Part shown: in pieces, positions 36,028 to 45,680 of the stretch
Position numbering within the stretch: position 1 is the first letter of the stretch
Layout: each line of letters opens with the position of its first letter
Source of the DNA: Agarophyton chilense
Lineage: Eukaryota > Rhodophyta > Florideophyceae > Gracilariales > Gracilariaceae
Length of the DNA: 64,000 bases
Assembly (NCBI GenBank): GCA_030374765.1
Contig: JARGXX010000106.1
Coordinates: 124,001 to 188,000 of the forward strand
Direction of reading: 5' to 3'
Notes under the pieces: generated by a model
Database searches by the model: none
What the model was told of the DNA's origin: nothing
Seen by the model: only the letters and a program-made list of their open reading frames with translations
Translations under genes and position numbers: made by a program

Positions 36028-36497
36028 ATTTGAAGTGGCAGAAGGCTAACAAGAAGTTCTCTGTTGCTTTCGATAGCAAACCGTTTCCTGAACAACATGT
36101 ATCTGTTGACAGCCTTGAAGGTGAAGATATGATCCGCAAAGCCGTGAAGAATTTTTCGACAGTCTCTGCGTGGGTTGAAGCACGTCATTTGACGGGCATT
36201 CGGAACCGCCTGGAAGCTGCAACGCTAGCTCTGGTTATTGACTGCCTCATTAGCTCGCTGGGCATGATAAGAGCTAAAAACGAGTTGGCAGTGGAGTTAA
36301 CAATTCGTAGGTTGGCGGCAGTGATAATGGGTGATAAGATTGGAAACTGGGAATCGGTCAGAGAACTTGAAGAAGAGCACGACGATCTGATGAGCAAGTC
36401 AATGACGCTTAAGCTTCAAATGTCGGTGAAACTTCGAAAGGATCTTAAGGAGGAAAAGTCAGCCTTGGATGATCAAGGTGACGGGAAAAAAGCATAG
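36024..36497 (+). CDS. Cassette protein 2, unknown, present in three copies
   Basis: About 157 residues, with no ATG at the front, consistent with fusion to the preceding frame. Key segments: VSVDSLEGEDMIRKAVKN, VSAWVEARHLTGIRNRLEA, ALVIDCLISSLGMIRAKNEL, then a charged helix (NWESVRELEEEHDDLMSKSM). Copy B (38242-38679, minus) encodes VSVNSLEGEYMLHKALAN and VSAWVEARHLTGIWNRQDA. Copy C at 44560-45000 has the same region with stops and deletions. Protein-level conservation between decayed copies shows it was once a working gene of the element. Probably helical; function unknown. Confidence 0.6.
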   Translation: MNLKWQKANKKFSVAFDSKPFPEQHVSVDSLEGEDMIRKAVKNFSTVSAWVEARHLTGIRNRLEAATLALVIDCLISSLGMIRAKNELAVELTIRRLAAVIMGDKIGNWESVRELEEEHDDLMSKSMTLKLQMSVKLRKDLKEEKSALDDQGDGKKA

Positions 36498-36509
36498 AAA
36501 ACAATGACA

Positions 36510-37160
36510 ACAGCAACTGCAATTTTTTATTCGATTTGCATGCGGGATGTCTTTCCTATCGCAGGGGGCGTCCGATAAAAAGGACGGACATACAAAGAAA
36601 GCAAGCGCACGAAAACGACAAAAGTGGGGACACAAGAAGAGGATTCTAAATCCTACCTGACGGACTTCGAAGTGGCCTTATTTGCTTATATTACGAGCAT
36701 ATTCACGTCTCTCTACTAGTATAAGAGAGAAACGCTGCCCAAACGTCCAGGCGAGCAACTTCTCGCAAGGCATCAGGGATGATTCATTTCGCCGGAACTA
36801 TTTCCGTTGCAGGGGAGTCGGTAGGAGAGGTTGATTCTACGTTTGAATACGGTGACCCCATCAGTGGGTTATTCTGAATCCAGATGTAGTATCATTGCCA
36901 GAAATTGTTCTGGTAGCCTCAACGGGTTTATCTTATTACTACGAAAGGATAACCAACTAAATCATATGACAAAAAATTACGTGAAGTGAAGATTGAGAGA
37001 ACTAAGAAGCCTTTCTTCTCGGGGGAAGGCCGGAGGATATTGAAAACTTATTTGGGGTTGCGCTTAGGCGGGCTGGATGACCACGAAAAATATCAACTAG
37101 CCGATCAGGAAACAGAATGCCGAATACGATGGTAAAGAGAATAAAGGGAAACAATCGACC
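36510..37160 (+). pseudogene. Cassette tail gene, broken
   Basis: Frame-shifted coding sequence matching copy C at 45050-45680, where the last part is an open frame of 131 codons. In copy A the recognisable pieces are YLTDFEVALFAYITSIFTS, then, inside the right inverted repeat, REVKIERTKKPFFSGEGRR and LRLGGLDDHEKYQL. The end of this gene is duplicated in inverted form in the left repeat. Function unknown; basic C-terminus in copy C (VPKKRKSKG) could be a nuclear localisation signal. Confidence 0.45.
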
Positions 37161-37737
37161 ACATGAACTCTATCAGCCCATAACAAAACATCCCCGTCCA
37201 AACGCCAGGGATTCAGAGCGGGTTACACCAGGGCATTCACATCTTTCACCGTATCGCTGCAAGACAGGGCCTGAGTTTTGGGATGATCATTTGGAAACGT
37301 AAACCGTAAATCGTTTAATTCAGGTTCTCAAATTTCTGAAACAGACTCAAAGAATTCAGACACTCGGAATCGGTTTTCTGAAAAAATCGTGAGAACAAAA
37401 AACTCCTTCTTGAAATGTCAATTTAGAGCCTGAAACCTATATCACAAATAGCATGTGTAATTGGAAACATAGTTATAGTCCTGTTTGTGGAAGTTTAAAT
37501 GGTTTGTTGGCCTAGGATTTGTTTTTGGGGAGCAGGGGTGAGCTGGCTGGGACTTCATGAATTTCTGGTTCAGTCGCGGGAATGCCATCGAGTGGTAGTT
37601 TAAAAACACTCTAGCTTCGTATTAAAAATTGAAATAATGTTGTCAAATTTGATTTCTTTATATTATTAATTAATACTTACTAAGAATGCGAAGCGATATA
37701 GTAAGAGCATAGCGAGCTGTCACTGTAGTCAATGAGA
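36887..37737 (+). repeat. Right long inverted repeat of copy A, shared with copy B
   Basis: About 851 bases, inverted partner of 33562-34422. Its inner edge lies at TAGTATCATTGCC. Its outer edge (GTCAATGAGA, 37728-37737) abuts copy B with no visible spacer, so one repeat serves as the tail for both oppositely oriented cassettes. Confidence 0.8.
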
Positions 37738-39045
37738 GGAATAATAGATATGGATTGAGAATGACCCATTGGTAGGGTCACGGTATTCACACTTAGAATT
37801 AAATCCTCCTATATACCCCTCCGTATCGCAATAATCCTGGCGAAATGAGTCCTCCCCGATGCTTCACAAGATATTGCTCGCCAGGCCTTTTGGACGTCGT
37901 TTCTCTCTAGTCCCATTAGATAGAGGTGGACCTACTTGGCATATAATCAATTAAGCTCCCTTCGTAGTCACTCATGTATGTTTGAGTTCTCTTCATGCGT
38001 CTCCGTTTTTGTTGTTGCCATGCACTTTCTTTTTGGAAATTACCGCCCTATTTATCGCCCGCCCCTGCAATAGGAAGCACTTCCCGCCTGCCAGAGAGTT
38101 AAACATGGCTGTTGATGTTTTCGTTTGTTTTTTATTATGCTTCATTCCCGTCTCCTTGATTGCTCAATGCTGATAAATCCTTTTTAAATTCTGTTCGAAG
38201 TCTCGCCGACTCGTGAAACCTGCCCTACATGAACTCGCTCATCAAATAGTCATACTCTTCTTGGAGTTCTGTGGCCTCTTCCCAGTTTCCAGTCTTGTAT
38301 CAACCATTGTCACCGCAACCAACCGCCAAATTCCCAACTCCACCGCCAACTTTTTTTTACCGCGCACAACGCTCAAAGAGCTGATGAGACAGTCGAGAAC
38401 CCGAGCCAAGGTTGCAGCATCCTGGCGGTTCCAAATGCCGGTTAAATGACGAGCTTCAACCCACGCAGAGACCATCGGATAGTTTGCAAGGGCTTTGTGG
38501 AGCATATATTCCCCTTCAAGACTGTTAACAGAAACGTATCGTTTAGGAAACAGTTTGCCAGCGAAAGCAACCCAGAACTTCTTTTTCGCCTTCCACCGCT
38601 TCCAATTAAGGGAAGACCTTACATAATTCTGCTTCCAGACTCTAAAACAAGCAACGCCAGTAAAGCCCGAGGACAACACCCCATACTAGAAATCCCTTCA
38701 GCTATGCATTTCGTCGAACCTAACCCCAAGAAATGATTTGGGCCCCCATACCCCAACGCCGAGTCTTATAACACCTGTGAAATAGTTTTCTCAGAAAATT
38801 GAAACAAGTTTCAAGAATTATGAAAACCACACCAATTAAATAGATATCACTGGCCTACGGAGGCCGGATTAAATCCCCGTCCAACAAGGATCCCTCACCG
38901 ACTTTCTCCGTTAGTCAGCTTACGCTGCCCGGTCGACACCACGAGGAGGTGGAGTATAGTTTCAGTCGACCAAACGCAGAGGCGTCAATTATTCGTGAAA
39001 TCTCTTGAAATATTGATCCCTACGCATGCTCTCGATTAAAATTAT
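37738..39045 (-). mobile_element. Copy B: inverted, internally deleted cassette
   Basis: Reverse complement of the copy A cassette. 39045-38700 matches the leader (34422-34865); 38680-38200 matches cassette protein 2 (frame 38242-38679, minus, 145 codons, partly intact); 38200-37738 matches the region before the inverted repeat, including GGCCTGGCGAGCAA and GCATCGGGGAGGACTCATT, the latter shared with copy C. About 1.2 kb holding cassette protein 1 is missing. Both ends of copy B fall at the positions where copy A passes into its inverted repeats. Confidence 0.7.
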
Positions 39046-41512
39046 ACTATATCATTTGAGTTTTTTCCGTACAACATTCTTCTTCTTTGCGCAGTATGCA
39101 TTCAAAACATATTGAAACTGGTTTTCATGGTGTTGATCTTTTCTTGAAAGTTTCTGAACATGATGCTGGCCTTTCGACAGCTTCTGTGTATTAGTGCCCA
39201 AGTGGTAGTATTTGCGGCACGCAAAGAACTCAATCTAATGCAATGAAATATTCTGATGAATATGGCTGTGTTGCTGTCAAAGGCAATTTTGAAAAAATTG
39301 CTTTTCAGGTTAACGACGAATACTTGTTTCGTGTTCCATAATATTTCACAGTTTGCGTGGCAGTACGAGTTCGCATCTACAAGAAAAAACCACTGGGCAC
39401 TTCAAGCATACAAAAGCACAATCAAAACTTCTGAAATCTCTCGCAACAAATCTGAATGCATATCAGGATCGTATTACACTGGTGAATAAGATATATTTGA
39501 AATAAGTAAGATTGGCTGACATTCCTCTTCCGTTCTCGCAAGGATTGATATCAGAACTACTTAACCGAACTTTTTCTCTATTTGCTGTCGAGATTTCGAC
39601 TGCAGGATTTCTCCAACATTGTTTAGTTTTTCTCTTAGTATTTACTGGAGAAAACGTTAATCTGGTGTTAATAACTTCTTTCTTACTTTCCCAGACCAAA
39701 GTGCTTTAGCAAATATGTATATAAACTTGACGTGTTTAGGACGTGATTGGTTTATGTACACCGGAAACAGGCACGCTAGTCTCAATGGATTCTATTAGTT
39801 TCTGTAAAAAGCTCTGTATAAATTGGAATGCAAGGCGTCCTCGTTCTGGGTATTTACCTCATTCTTATGTCTATCCTGAAGAATTCATGGTCTTCAAGAT
39901 GACAAATAATTCTGCTCTTTCAGCATGATTTATACTGTAGCTTTGAGAAGGTATGTACAGATAAGATCTTGAGACGGCTAGTAGGCCAACTGAAATTTTT
40001 TTGAGCTCAACCTCAATGCGAACAGTGCGAAATGCGCCAATCATGCCTATCTTGAAATTTGTTTTGTTCCATTTTGGTGTGTTTTCCTGCCATCCGGAAC
40101 AGTCTGGCCACAACTTTCTCGCAATGAAGATCTGAAAAGCAAGAAACGATTTTCTTCTGGAAATTAAGAGGAAGGCCAACTGTGCATTCTGTGCCTTTAA
40201 ACAGTTCTCTTTTTAACCGAATGGGTATCAGGGGCAATAGTGGGCTAAAATTCAGAGTTCTTGTGATTAAAGTTAAAAACAGCCCTGTGATAGCGTTTCG
40301 AATATAATGCGAATTTTTGTTTTTGGATACAGAGAGCCTAGAGAGCTAATCGTTGCGGTCTGGTCCGATTAGGTTGCCGTGGAAACCATTAGATTTATCA
40401 GTGATTGCTTCAACGCCCTTTGAAGTATGTGAGAGGTAAGAACATGTGAAACGTCTTCGAAGGATACAAAAAGCATATATATAATTTTTGGAGATTCTGA
40501 ATCAGTGTACCGTTAATGCTGAGCTACAGGTACGTTCATATTTAGAGTTTTAAGTTTATGGGAAGTCTTTCTGCTTGGAACTGCATTCGTAAGAAACCTG
40601 ATCGTGTATGCACAAAGTTTTGATCTGATTATGAATTTTAAAAAAATCAAGAGGTCATAACAGTTAGCTGGATGATTCTTATATCTGAAATCATCAAATC
40701 AAGGCCAATGCCATGACAAAAATGAATTTCAAACAGCCGAGATTTAGGATAGTACACAGAGGAGTATATGTACTAGTTATGATTCGTAACATCATGCAGA
40801 AGAACAAATCACAGCGCATCCCCTAGCATTAAGGAGCCAGAAACATTAAAACCCCCAAATACCCCTAAACGCTCAAACCTCAACTCTAGTGTAGAATTTA
40901 AAAATATAACTTGCACGTGGCCTTTACAAAAATCCATATACTGATACATCTTAAAAAATATATATTTGTTAGAATTCGTCTACTTGAAACTGGTCAAAAT
41001 GTAATATGATAACAACTCATTTGCGTATTTTTTATTGCGCAAGTTATACGAAACAGTACTTTTCGTCGATTTAACATGAAATTTGGCCTCTATCGGATAG
41101 ATATTTGAAAGATTTTTGATGATGACTTGTTACAGGTAGAACAGGATACCATCTTACAGCTCGTTTAGTATTGCCGAGCTTGTCGCGAATCTTACACAAT
41201 TGCTTGGTTTAAACAATAATTCTGTCAACCGGACGGTCATTTTTTACATCGATTCCTGGAGGTGAAGATTGAACCTCCAAATTTATTAGTAGTAGGAAAA
41301 TTTTAAAACAATATAAATCAAGCGGTGGGACAGAATATTCACGCAATCAATAAACCAGTGAAAATACCAAAAATAATCAACTTCTGTTACTATTGATGAA
41401 AGTTGAAAGGCATCGCAGAAACGATATTTTTTATTTTTATAAGGAATCCAATTTACAGTGAATTATTTATCCTTTTTTGTAAAAAATGGGATGTGTATAT
41501 GTACGAAACAAT
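39046..41512. other. Gene-free, AT-rich stretch
   Basis: Short frames only, the longest about 102 codons at 39871-40179 (-), none with recognisable features. From about 40.2 kb the DNA becomes AT-rich, as around the first glycosyltransferase-like gene. Confidence 0.45.
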
Positions 41513-42847
41513 TTAAGGCATATTTTTTTTTTTGAAAAACTTCTTGGTGTAAGACGGAAATATAAGCAGAGTTTTAGAAAATGAACTGTTTATGAGTTTA
41601 GTTTCTAGACTGGTACAAAGAAAATCTAGAAAAACATAAAATAGAACTATTGCTCTCAGCTCTTTTAATACAGACACTAGGTCCCAAAGTGAAACCAAGT
41701 ATTGCGCTTCCAACTTCGCAATAAGAGTAATGCACATATTGTCCAGGCTTATAAATGTTCTTCGTTTATCATTTCCAACTCTTGCAAACCTAGAAGTAGC
41801 GAGCTGAAACATTTTATCGTACGAACTACACCTTCCATATCCAAAACTTGCTACCTTTATGAATTGTAGGCCATGACCAATGTCAGGAAACTCTACTGCT
41901 GATATTATGATCAGAAAAGAGAATAAATATTTCATTTTCTTGCTATATCTTATTTTCGTCAGTAGTGGTATTTCTTTTTTTGTATATTTTCGGAATTTGA
42001 GGGCTTTAAAAGTTTGATCCAAGAACAGTGCAATGAAAGTGACATAAATGAAAACCCGGATCAAATTCTTAATTCTGAGGAGATAAGGGCCGAAACTTAG
42101 AACATATGATCGATTAGGTGTATCACTATAAACATGATGGGCAAGGCTGTTTGCTGGAATTACCTTAAATGACTTTGGAAACATTTGAACTAAACAACGA
42201 AGGGCACTTTGATCCGCTTCCAAGTCTGATGATGATTGCCCTAAAGCAATCCATTGCGCAATTTTCCTTATAAAGTTCGTTCTTACAGGAATAAGTATGA
42301 AACCTGCATTAGCACTAGAATTAGAAAATTCTGAATGTACGGTGATTCTTGACGGCTTTAACATATTTTCTCCCAATACAACGTCGAAAACATCCGTATC
42401 TTTGTATAAAACGTGTGAGATATACTGAGCTTTTAAAGCATATGCCAGAGAATGTAATATAATCAATGGCTTGTAATAGAAATGGTTTTTTGCGTTTCCT
42501 TTCGTGACAAGGTAGAAAAGACTGTACCTGTGTTTTAGTACCAAATCACTCCTCCTTGTACTATATCCAACATGCAACACTTTTTGGTGTGCATGTTCTT
42601 TGAATAGTTTGACCTCCATATCAGTCACTTTTGATCCAATTTTTCTTTGACAACGAGCATTATCAGATTCATCCCCAAAGGAATAAAAGGCATCTGATAT
42701 CGTCTTCGATACATAGTTCTCATAAGGACTCATTATTTTTAATACAGATTCATATTCAAGAGCGTACACCGATGCAAAGCAAAAAAAACAGGAAACGGCC
42801 AGAATGTGAAGAATCATGAACAAGAACAGGTAGAAACGCATGATCAT
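41513..42847 (-). CDS. Glycosyltransferase-like membrane protein with DTD motif
   Basis: Intact 444-codon frame with ATG, no intron needed. Residues 4-30 are a signal anchor (FYLFLFMILHILAVSCFF). Then YYKPLIILHSLAYALKAQYI leads into LYKDTDVFDVV (D150, D152), followed by ANAGFILIP (180-187), W199 and LEADQSALRCLV (D212, Q213). This order, helix then DxD then N-x-GF then W...DQ..L, is that of nucleotide-diphospho-sugar transferases of the GT34/GT77 type (Pfam Nucleotid_trans). Those are type II Golgi enzymes that use the DxD to bind a metal and the nucleotide-sugar. A second membrane span lies at 261-277, and the C-terminal 160 residues have no family match that I know. The protein is thus likely a Golgi or ER glycosyltransferase; the sugar is unknown. 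Confidence 0.7.
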   Translation of the reverse strand: MIMRFYLFLFMILHILAVSCFFCFASVYALEYESVLKIMSPYENYVSKTISDAFYSFGDESDNARCQRKIGSKVTDMEVKLFKEHAHQKVLHVGYSTRRSDLVLKHRYSLFYLVTKGNAKNHFYYKPLIILHSLAYALKAQYISHVLYKDTDVFDVVLGENMLKPSRITVHSEFSNSSANAGFILIPVRTNFIRKIAQWIALGQSSSDLEADQSALRCLVQMFPKSFKVIPANSLAHHVYSDTPNRSYVLSFGPYLLRIKNLIRVFIYVTFIALFLDQTFKALKFRKYTKKEIPLLTKIRYSKKMKYLFSFLIIISAVEFPDIGHGLQFIKVASFGYGRCSSYDKMFQLATSRFARVGNDKRRTFISLDNMCITLIAKLEAQYLVSLWDLVSVLKELRAIVLFYVFLDFLCTSLETKLINSSFSKTLLIFPSYTKKFFKKKNMP

Positions 42848-44504
42848 ATAGGTAGAGCAACTCTACAAACTCAGATAAAGAAGAGAACAATTATTCGAAA
42901 TTTCTTCGGAGGTTGTACTCGTCTTTTTGGAAATCGTGGATCATCGTGCACCTAACCAGTACAACAAAAGGTCCGGTAACTACAGAAAACCTAAGATATT
43001 ATAGCCTGTAATAATGAAAACAACAAGTATTAATATAATGAATGCCTGGAAAAAGGCCGACTTCCAAATCGTACTTTATTTCTTTAAGAAATTATCCCCT
43101 CATTGAACAACCTAGCCTTCGACCAATTACGAAGCTGTTCGCTGCAGCCAACGTTCTATTCTGCGTAGCTATGTAAGGGGGTGGCTTTGAGACCCATCAC
43201 ATGTTCAATAGGTTATCTCATTCTCTCTTGGAAATTGTACTACATCATACCATTCTGGGTTTTCACACACAAAGGTACACGATAAACTGTCGTCTGTTCA
43301 TGGCGAGCAGTGTCTTCGAATCCTTGCAAGATTATAATATCTTCAAATTTTCTATACTTGCAAACCATCCGCTTTTACTTGTCCTGCAGGGAACAGTAGA
43401 TCCTGTAGACAATTGCCATTTTCTTCAAGGTCTGACTTTGAGATTTATCACCTTTAGCTGTACAAACCAACTTAAGAGTTGATTGTTTAGGCTTGAAGTC
43501 AACTTCAAAAAACTCAAAAACAAAGTCAATTCAGCGCAATACAAAACCTTTTTGTATAATATAATTATCGTCGATATCCTAAAGAGCCAATATTCCGTTC
43601 CGGAGTTTACTGCCAATAAGTAGCTTTTTGTTTAGAAAATTTTGATGAAGTAAGTTTCCGATTCCAGAACGGAAAACCTAGCTTTGAGTCTAAGTTTTAG
43701 ACGGGGGAAATTTTTGGACCGTTAGTGTAGGGTTTTCTAGACTTATGACGTTGTGGTAATGGAAAATTCCTACGAATTGAAAAGAAAACAGAGCGATCAT
43801 AGTTGCAACCTTAGGCTCCTATAATGGGCCCAGAAACCATTTGAAAGACATTTTGATTGTGCTCATTAAAAAAGTTATGTCGTCGGCTCATCAAACAAAT
43901 TCTCTAGCCTAACATGTTCTTTTTCTTGTTGTAGACCACTTTCACATGCATATATACGCTTCCCTGACAATAGATGTAGACACAAGTGGAAGTATGTAAC
44001 TGCATGGATCTCGTCTGCATTTCATAATTATTAGATGTTTTGCGAGAACGGGATCAACTTGCTGCAGTAGTAGGTCTGGTAACCACAAATCGTCAACTCT
44101 ATGGTCTCAAATATCATATAATTACCAAGAAAGCATCCATAACAGACTCGTTTTCCAGCACGAATTTTTGCATATCCTTCTGCTACTGTTCGTATGTTCT
44201 GAACGACAAGAACAACTTGGGTGTACCCTCCTGCCATGATGATGACCATTCGACAGAAATATTTTTCCTGCGTAACACATCTTTAATGACACTGTTGATT
44301 ATCTTAAACAAAGGTTTTTCACACATAGAAGCTTCGTCTGTTACCATTGAACTAGGTTCTTTCGAAAAGTTCAGCTACTCGCCCTCTTCGTCTCCCCCTT
44401 TATAAGACGTAACTTTCTTTTTGGTAGGTCTCTACAATCCTTGAACTACATTGACAGATTGCTACTCTCTTACTCTAACGCTTCTTGGCAACGACTCTGG
44501 TTAG
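42848..44504. other. No supportable gene
   Basis: Contains several short frames. A minus-strand scrap at 44031-44249 (AKIRAGKRVCYGCFLGNYMI) may be eroded coding sequence. Nothing recognised. Confidence 0.35.
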
Positions 44505-45680
44505 GGGCTGGATGACGGCGGCGAATGGATTTCGAGACTCACCAGGAGGGCTCTGATATCGAAGCAGCAAAAGGCGAACAAGAAGTTCTGGGTTGCTTTC
44601 GCTAGCCAACCATGTTCTTCACAATCTGTTTCTGTTAATAGTCTTGAAGGGGAAGATATGCTCCGCAAAGCCCTGACGAATTATCCGACGGTCTCTGCGT
44701 GAAATTTAGCTCGTTACTTGACAGGCATTCGGAACCACCAAAAAGCTTTTAAGTTGGCTCCGTTTATTGATTACCCCAAAAGCTCGTTGCGTAGTATGCG
44801 CGCCAAAAAGTGTTGGCGGTTGAGTTGGTAATTTGAGGGTGGGAGGCATTGAGTATGTGTTATAAAACTAGAAACTGGGAAGAAACAAGAGATCTTCAAG
44901 AGGAGCTCGATGTTTTCAAAAGCGCTTCAATGAAGGGTAAGCTTCACAAATCGGCGAGCGTCGTAAAGATTTCAATAATAATGGATCTGCTTTGCGCAAG
45001 AAAGGAAAAAAGAACGAGAATTAACAGAGAGAGAACGACAAAAACAAAGACAAGTTTATATTCGATGGACATGCGGGACATGCTTCCTACTTCAGGGGAG
45101 TCCGAAATGAAAGATGGGTATATAAAGAAATAAGATGCACAACAACGTGGAGGGGCAAGAAAAGAAATCAAAGCATACTTGAGGGGCTTTGAACTGGGTT
45201 TACTTGCTTATACTTCTGCCATGTCTACCCCTTCGTAATGGTATAAGAAAGAAACTATGTCAAAGGCCTGGCGAGTAATTTCTTGCAAAGCATCGGGGAG
45301 GACTCATTCCGCCAGATTTATATCGTTGCGGAGGAGTCCGTAGAAGAAGTTGTCTCTACGTCCGACTATAGTCATCCCCATCAATGGGTCTGGCTAAATC
45401 AGGATCTTGTATTATTTCCAAAAAATGGTCTTGTAGCCTCGGCTGATAATAGCTCACTAACACCAGGATTTATAAAGCTACTAAATATGACAAAAATACT
45501 TCAGAAGGCGAAAAAGGTTTATATAACTAAGATGCCTTTTTGCGGAGTGCAGGCAGAAGGATATTGTACACTGTTAATGAAATTGGTTGAAGTTTGGCTA
45601 GTCGAATTGAAAGAAAGCAAACTGAAAGTTGTGAATATGGTTTTTGCGGTGCCTAAAAAAAGGAAAAGCAAAGGCTAATT
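44505..45680 (+). mobile_element. Copy C: decayed cassette fragment
   Basis: Matches 35970-37160 of copy A in the same orientation, starting with a GATGACGG-like match and then the region of cassette protein 2 (44560-45000, with stops and small deletions). Next comes a highly similar stretch with ACATGCGGGA at about 45070 and GCATCGGGGAGGACTCATTC at about 45291. No long inverted repeat was found around it. The 3' end stops within or just after the tail gene. Confidence 0.7.
45283..45678 (+). CDS. Tail gene of copy C, open frame
   Basis: 131 codons open to a TAA. It contains EDSFRQIYIVAEESVEEVVS, LNQDLVLFPKNGLVASADN and a basic end (VPKKRKSKG) resembling a nuclear localisation signal. The corresponding DNA in copy A is frame-shifted. 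No ATG is at its front, and it is probably the 3' part of a longer frame that includes 45050-45130 (MDMRDMLPTSGESEMKDGYI). Function unknown. Confidence 0.35.
   Translation: MQSIGEDSFRQIYIVAEESVEEVVSTSDYSHPHQWVWLNQDLVLFPKNGLVASADNSSLTPGFIKLLNMTKILQKAKKVYITKMPFCGVQAEGYCTLLMKLVEVWLVELKESKLKVVNMVFAVPKKRKSKG

Larger units (their letters stand above)
33562..37737 (+). mobile_element. Copy A of an unclassified inverted-repeat element
   Basis: A 4.2 kb unit bounded by long imperfect inverted repeats at 33562-34422 and 36887-37737, with a 2.5 kb unique cassette between them. The outermost sequence reads TCTCATTGAC on the left and GTCAATGAGA on the right, followed by an AGTGACAGCTCG-like block near each tip. 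No target-site duplication was found. The cassette holds a hairpin-rich leader and two overlapping plus-strand frames; the repeats carry the tail of a third coding segment. Sequence from the same cassette recurs at 37738-39045 (inverted) and 44505-45680. I cannot place it in a known transposon class: no transposase, reverse transcriptase or recombinase signature was seen. Confidence 0.75.

Noticed and set aside
33562..37737. LTR retrotransposon
   Set aside because: The long repeats are inverted, not direct, and no reverse transcriptase, integrase or protease motif is visible.
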